From JAYKGU01 sp035285585 (GTDB lineage: Bacteria; Cyanobacteriota; Cyanobacteriia; CAKZMO01): a stretch of 17,757 nt of DNA. The DNA is taken from assembly GCA_035285585.1 (NCBI GenBank), contig JAYKGU010000183.1, positions 1 to 17,757 of the forward strand. Direction: 5' to 3'. Below are positions 14,383-17,757 of this stretch, one piece after another; positions within the stretch are counted from its first letter, which is position 1; the number at the start of each line of letters is the position of its first letter. Below the pieces are notes generated by a model. That model worked only from the letters and a program-made list of their open reading frames with translations. It searched no databases and was not told the origin of the DNA. The translations under genes were made by a program, and so were the position numbers.

Positions 14383-14566
14383 TGGCGATCGCGGAGATCG
14401 CTGCAGTCTTTAACTGGCAACGCTTTTATCTATCTGAGTGAAATTGATCTCCACTAAAAAACTTCAAAAATAATCGGTTGGTAGTCGGGTTTACAGCTAG
14501 CAGGGATCGCACGGTGTTAACGTTTTGATATGAATCTACACGTCAGCGTAAACCTCCTCAATTGTT

Positions 14567-14962
14567 ATGGCTCAAATCATCGATCCCGTTCCTGCAAACT
14601 GTCTCGAATCCATTGCCTGTTGCTACATCAATGCCACCAGTAAGATCCAGGTTGCTCGCATCACGAACATCCCCAACTGGTATTTTGAGCGGGTGGTGTT
14701 CCCTGGACAGCGTCTCATTTTCGAAGCTCCTCCCCACGCTCAGCTCGAAATCCACTGCGGCATGATGGCCAGTGCGATTCTGTCTGATACCATTGCGTGC
14801 GATCGCCTCCGTATCGACGAAGATAAAGAGCCGACGCCTCCCACTCAGCCCCACCTCTCTGAGCAGGAGATTGAACGGCGAAACGAAGGGATAGCCCCCA
14901 CCGACGCTTCCAGCCGTTCCCATCGGGAACCCAGCATGAAATTTGAGCTGGCGGTTGGTTAA
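14567..14962 (+). CDS. DUF1830 domain protein
   Basis: 131 residues. The region SIACCYINATSKIQVARITN followed by IPNWYFERVVFPGQRLIFEA (about 14-53) is the hallmark of DUF1830, a small cyanobacterial family of unknown function. LEIHCGMMASAILSDTIACDRL (60-81) completes the domain. The tail (82-131) is charged, rich in Pro/Glu/Ser and probably disordered. There is no signal peptide or membrane segment. Five Cys residues are present, but they do not form a clear metal motif. The gene is first in a rightward series, 73 bases before the DUF4079 gene. The start ATG is well placed; no Shine-Dalgarno site is visible. Confidence 0.85.
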   Translation: MAQIIDPVPANCLESIACCYINATSKIQVARITNIPNWYFERVVFPGQRLIFEAPPHAQLEIHCGMMASAILSDTIACDRLRIDEDKEPTPPTQPHLSEQEIERRNEGIAPTDASSRSHREPSMKFELAVG

Positions 14963-15035
14963 CCTTCCGTTGGACAAACCGAAAGTGATGCCCCTGCGGC
15001 CATAATGGAAGGATGTTGCTCACAAGAGGTCGCAG

Positions 15036-15473
15036 GTGAATCTGCCATCCTTCCTCTGGCTCTGGCACATCGCTGCCTGGTCGATGGGGTTTTCTATCTT
15101 TGCCTACGTCGTTCTAGCCATCACCGGATTGGGGCTGCTCTACAACCGTAAAGCCCGCCAGCCACGTCCGCCGTGGCTGCGTCCCCTCCATTACACCATT
15201 GGCGGCATTCTGGTATTTCTGGTGCTGCTGCTGCTAGCCATTGGCCTGGTGGGCACTTTAGGCTACTACGGCAACTTAGGCCATTCCGCCCACCTGCCCG
15301 CTGGACTACTGGTGGTTGCCCTCACCCTCCTGTCTGCCTGGAGTGCCACCCGGATTAGCCCCAAACGGCCCTGGGCACGTGGCCTGCATGTGGGAACCAA
15401 CGTGGTTCTACTCATTGGCTTTTTGACTGTCTCCCTCACCGGATGGCAGGTGGTGCAAAAGTATTTACCTTAA
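15036..15473 (+). CDS. DUF4079-family four-helix membrane protein
   Basis: 145 residues from a GTG at 15036, with an AGAGG ribosome site about 8 bases upstream. Four membrane segments are clear: about 8-35, 53-75, 87-105 and 120-138. The family (DUF4079) occurs in cyanobacteria and plastids; its function is not established. Histidines lie at or near helix ends: His11, His52, His83/His86 and His118. That pattern recalls b-type heme ligands in cytochrome b561-like four-helix proteins; this is speculation. WLRPLHYTIGG (47-57) and RPWARGLHVGTN (111-122) are the most motif-like parts. The gene is 73 bases after DUF1830 and 105 bases before the next membrane protein. Confidence 0.82.
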   Translation: MNLPSFLWLWHIAAWSMGFSIFAYVVLAITGLGLLYNRKARQPRPPWLRPLHYTIGGILVFLVLLLLAIGLVGTLGYYGNLGHSAHLPAGLLVVALTLLSAWSATRISPKRPWARGLHVGTNVVLLIGFLTVSLTGWQVVQKYLP

Positions 15474-15578
15474 TCTGCTTTGATGTCGTCCCCTTGGAGG
15501 GCTGGAAGATTCAATTGCCCCATCCCTCGCTTTGCGGTAGAACGAAGGGGATAGTATTTAGCGACCTCCGCCGTTACT

Positions 15579-16196
15579 GTGACTCCAGACCGCCCATTCC
15601 CAGATCTGCCCCAGCCCTTACCGTCCATTGAGTCTCCCCAGGCAGTGCCCCAAAGTGGGCGATCGCCCCTGGTGTTTCGTCTGTCGCCCCTCATTCGCCT
15701 GACGCTGCTGGCGCTGTATGCGGCCCTGCTGGTTCCCCTGCCGTTTTTGGCCCACGCCACCGCCGCCCCCGTTTCCCCAGTTTTGCTGGCGATCGCCATC
15801 ATCATCGGGGCGGGTTTGCTCTACGCCACACTGACCGAGCGGGTGGTGCTGGATGACCAGGGCATTCAGGTGACCTACCCCGCCTGGGTGCCTCGCCTCT
15901 GGCGACGGGGATGGTCGCTGCCCTGGACAGAGGTTACGGCCCTGAAGCCGCGCACCACCGGGCAGGGTGGTCTGGTCTATTATTTTCTGGATCGCCAGGG
16001 AAATGCCTACCTGCTGCCCATGCGGGTGGCGGGTTTTGCTCGTCTGGTGGCCCAGGTGCAGGAGCAAACTGGCATTGACACCACCGACGTAAAGCCCCTG
16101 GCCCAACCGTGGATGTACTTTATCCTGCTGGGCTTCACGGTGCTGCTGCTGCTAATGGACGCCTGGACGATTTCGACGGCGCTGCTGCTGGCATAA
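15579..16196 (+). CDS. Membrane protein with a PH-like soluble domain, unknown function
   Basis: 205 residues from a GTG at 15579, which is the only useful start near the N-terminus. A Pro-rich N-terminus (1-30) is followed by two membrane segments (about 37-57 and 66-83), a soluble beta-rich part (about 86-168: VVLDDQGIQVTYPAWVPRLW, SLPWTEVTALKP, YYFLDRQGNAYLLPMRV), and a final membrane segment (179-203). The strand pattern resembles the small bacterial PH-like domain seen in other two-helix membrane proteins. I cannot name a family. It lies 105 bases after the DUF4079 gene and 49 bases before the ABC ATPase, so it may belong to the same transcript. It is too small and has too few helices to be the FetB-type permease that might be expected beside the ATPase. 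Confidence 0.72.
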   Translation: MTPDRPFPDLPQPLPSIESPQAVPQSGRSPLVFRLSPLIRLTLLALYAALLVPLPFLAHATAAPVSPVLLAIAIIIGAGLLYATLTERVVLDDQGIQVTYPAWVPRLWRRGWSLPWTEVTALKPRTTGQGGLVYYFLDRQGNAYLLPMRVAGFARLVAQVQEQTGIDTTDVKPLAQPWMYFILLGFTVLLLLMDAWTISTALLLA

Positions 16197-16245
16197 TGCT
16201 CCACAGCATCCAGAATCTGTCGTTTCCACAGAGAGGGCGTTTACG

Positions 16246-17001
16246 GTGTCCCAATCATCCCCCCAGCTCCAGGTGAAGCAGGTCAGCCTCCAGACACGGG
16301 TGGGGCTGCAGCATCTGCTCAGCGACCTGTCCTTTGCGGTGGAAAGGGGCGATCGCCTCGCCATTACCGGGGCCTCGGGGGCAGGTAAATCCTCCCTGCT
16401 GCGCCTGCTCAATCGGCTGAGCGAACCCTCGACGGGGGAGATCCTGTTTGAAGGCATGCCCCTGCACCGCATCCCGGTGCTGTCGCTGCGGCGGCAGATC
16501 ATTTTTGTGCCCCAGGAGTCAAAGCTGCTGGGAATGACGGTGGGGGAGGCGATCGCCTACCCCCTGCGGCTGCGTTCTCTGCCCGATAGCGAAATTCAGC
16601 ACCGACTGCAGGACTGGCTGACGCGATTCCCCATTCCCACCGACTGGCTGAACCGCACCGAATCCCAGCTTTCCGTCGGGCAGCGGCAGTGGGTGGCGAT
16701 CGCCCGTGCCCTGGTAGCCCAGCCCAAAATTCTGCTGCTCGACGAGCCAACCTCCGCCCTGGACGTGGGGCGCAGCACCCAGCTCATCGATATATTGACG
16801 GATCTCACCCAGCACACCGACACCACCGTCCTGATGGTCAACCACGACCTCGATCTGGCCAGACAGTTTGGGACCCGCCTGATTCATCTGCACCAGGGCA
16901 AAATCGTGCGGGATCAGCCCGCTGACCAGGTGGACTGGCCCCACCTGCGGGACACCATCACCCACCTGAACCTGGCCGAGGCTCAGGAGTGGGACGAATG
17001 A
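16246..17001 (+). CDS. ABC transporter ATP-binding protein
   Basis: 251 residues from a GTG at 16246, with AGAGGG about 9 bases upstream. All ATPase motifs are intact: Walker A GASGAGKSS (42-50), Q-loop Gln90 in VPQESKLLG, signature LSVGQ (142-146), Walker B ILLLDEPTSALD (Asp166, Glu167) and the H-loop His200 in VNHD. Its compact size and the LFEGMPL and VGEAIAYPLRLR segments resemble the FetA/YbbL type (iron or metal efflux), but similarity to phosphate-type ATPases is also possible. The expected permease does not follow: the next gene is a convergent P450 whose 3' end overlaps this one by 19 bases. The three-helix protein just upstream may be a partner, or the permease may be elsewhere. Confidence 0.9.
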   Translation: MSQSSPQLQVKQVSLQTRVGLQHLLSDLSFAVERGDRLAITGASGAGKSSLLRLLNRLSEPSTGEILFEGMPLHRIPVLSLRRQIIFVPQESKLLGMTVGEAIAYPLRLRSLPDSEIQHRLQDWLTRFPIPTDWLNRTESQLSVGQRQWVAIARALVAQPKILLLDEPTSALDVGRSTQLIDILTDLTQHTDTTVLMVNHDLDLARQFGTRLIHLHQGKIVRDQPADQVDWPHLRDTITHLNLAEAQEWDE

Positions 17002-17757
17002 TCCCTGGGGGTGGCTACCATCCGTAAAGCCGTGGGTGGGGCCAGGGTGACGCCCCGACGGGTGGGAAATAGGGGGCGATCGCCCACCCGCGTCAGGGAA
17101 TATTGAGCCAGCAGGGTGGCCAGCACCAGCTTCATCTCAAATAGGGCAAAGGCCATGCCGACGCACTGGCGATTGCCGCCGCCAAAGGGCAGAAATTCGT
17201 AGGGCGAGAACTGCCGCTCCAGGAATCGCTCGGGACGGAACTCGTGGGCGTTGGCATACAGATCCTCCCGGCGGTGGGTGAGGTAGATGCAGGGCGCGAT
17301 CATCGTTTCGGGGGGAATGGCGTGGCCCTGCAAGTCGAATGGTTGGTTAACCACCATGCGAGGAACGGCAATGGGGGCGATGGGATAAATGCGGAGCGTT
17401 TCCTGGCAGACGGCACTCAGATAGGGGAGGCGGGCGATCGCCATCGGTTCTTCCAGGGAAACACCGTCCAATTCCGCCAGCAGGGACTCCCGCACCTGGG
17501 GATGTTCGTGAATCCAGTACAGCGCCCAGGCCAGGGCCGAGGCGGTGGTTTCGTGACCCGCCAGCAGCAAAGTCATCAGCTCATCCCGCAGTTCTACATC
17601 GCCCATGGGATTGCCCTCGGCGTCCCGTGCCAAAAGTAGCAGCGTCAGGATATCGGGCTGGTCGGGGTCGAGGTGGTCTCGGCGATCGCGAATTTCCCGA
17701 TAGAGAATCTGATCCACGTGCGATCGCTGCTCCACAAATTTGCCCCAGGGACTCCAA
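16983..17757 (-). CDS. Cytochrome P450 (CYP110-like), C-terminal part
   Basis: About 258 codons of a P450 whose N-terminal half lies beyond the right edge. The frame is open to the last base, and the GTG at 17733-17735 is an internal Val. Visible landmarks are the I-helix LLLAGHETTASALAW (oxygen-activating Glu-Thr pair), the K-helix ETLR (ExxR), PERFL, and the heme loop LPFGGGNRQCVGMAFALFE with the ligand Cys. The fragment WSPWGKFVEQRSHVDQILYR at the edge and the heme loop sequence resemble CYP110, a family common in cyanobacteria that hydroxylates fatty acids or terpenes. Substrate and redox partner are not visible. Its stop lies inside the convergent ABC gene. Confidence 0.93.
   Translation of the reverse strand, partial: WSPWGKFVEQRSHVDQILYREIRDRRDHLDPDQPDILTLLLLARDAEGNPMGDVELRDELMTLLLAGHETTASALAWALYWIHEHPQVRESLLAELDGVSLEEPMAIARLPYLSAVCQETLRIYPIAPIAVPRMVVNQPFDLQGHAIPPETMIAPCIYLTHRREDLYANAHEFRPERFLERQFSPYEFLPFGGGNRQCVGMAFALFEMKLVLATLLAQYSLTRVGDRPLFPTRRGVTLAPPTALRMVATPRDHSSHS

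Larger units (their letters stand above)
13624..14566. other. 943-base intergenic region between divergent genes
   Basis: This region separates the leftward radical SAM gene from the rightward DUF1830 gene. In order it holds an AT-rich inverted block at 13671-13686, a 10-bp inverted repeat with arms at 13778-13787 and 13844-13853, a hairpin ATATTGG/CCAATAT at 13950-13970, a family-2 repeat at 13992-14078, and a tandem 11-mer at 14361-14382. Stops are frequent and no open frame looks real. Promoters for both neighbours should be here; none could be fixed with confidence. An unannotated small RNA is possible. Confidence 0.55.

Noticed and set aside
1..17757. CRISPR array, tRNA, rRNA, intact IS or prophage genes
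   Set aside because: No regularly spaced repeats, no cloverleaf-like segment noticed, and no transposase or phage protein among the open frames.

Overview
The window looks like a cyanobacterial chromosome, probably a filamentous or Leptolyngbya-like lineage, although the genus cannot be fixed from sequence alone. The HIP1 octamer GCGATCGC and close variants occur throughout, mostly inside genes. Many gene families are typical of cyanobacteria: DUF1830, DUF4079, a PAP/fibrillin protein, a DICT-domain sensor, a B12-binding radical SAM protein and a CYP110-like P450. No tRNA, rRNA, CRISPR array, phage gene or intact transposase was seen.

Layout. (1) 1-4773 is a loosely packed region. It holds the N-terminal part of a secreted acetamidase/formamidase-like protein, a compact GH13 alpha-amylase-family enzyme, two small secreted proteins of unknown function, strong hairpins, two families of short non-coding inverted-repeat elements, and the frameshifted tail of a histidine kinase. 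(2) 4774-7336 holds a membrane-anchored trypsin-like protease of the HtrA/Deg type without a PDZ domain, an alpha/beta hydrolase, and a PAP/fibrillin protein. (3) 7356-11871 is a signalling block: a REC-PP2C (RsbU-type) phosphatase, a divergent RsbW-type small kinase, a REC-HPt protein overlapping the kinase tail to tail, and a DICT sensor fused to a degenerate HD-GYP-like domain. (4) 12013-13623 is a B12-binding radical SAM protein, followed by a 943-base intergenic region carrying another repeat element. (5) 14567-17001 is a rightward series of DUF1830, DUF4079 membrane protein, a three-segment membrane protein and an ABC ATPase. It meets the C-terminal part of a cytochrome P450 that runs off the right edge.

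How the genes may work together. The signalling block has the parts of a Rsb-like partner-switching circuit: a phosphatase under response-regulator control, an anti-sigma-type kinase and phosphorelay proteins. It has no visible STAS anti-sigma antagonist and no membrane histidine kinase. The fibrillin gene lies 19 bases downstream of the phosphatase gene and is probably co-transcribed with it, which could tie the circuit to thylakoid or lipid stress; that link is inference.

The most distinctive non-coding content is two families of roughly 90-110 bp elements with terminal inverted repeats (MITE-like). One has a central palindrome. A half-duplicated copy of it supplies the stop codon of the DICT/HD gene.
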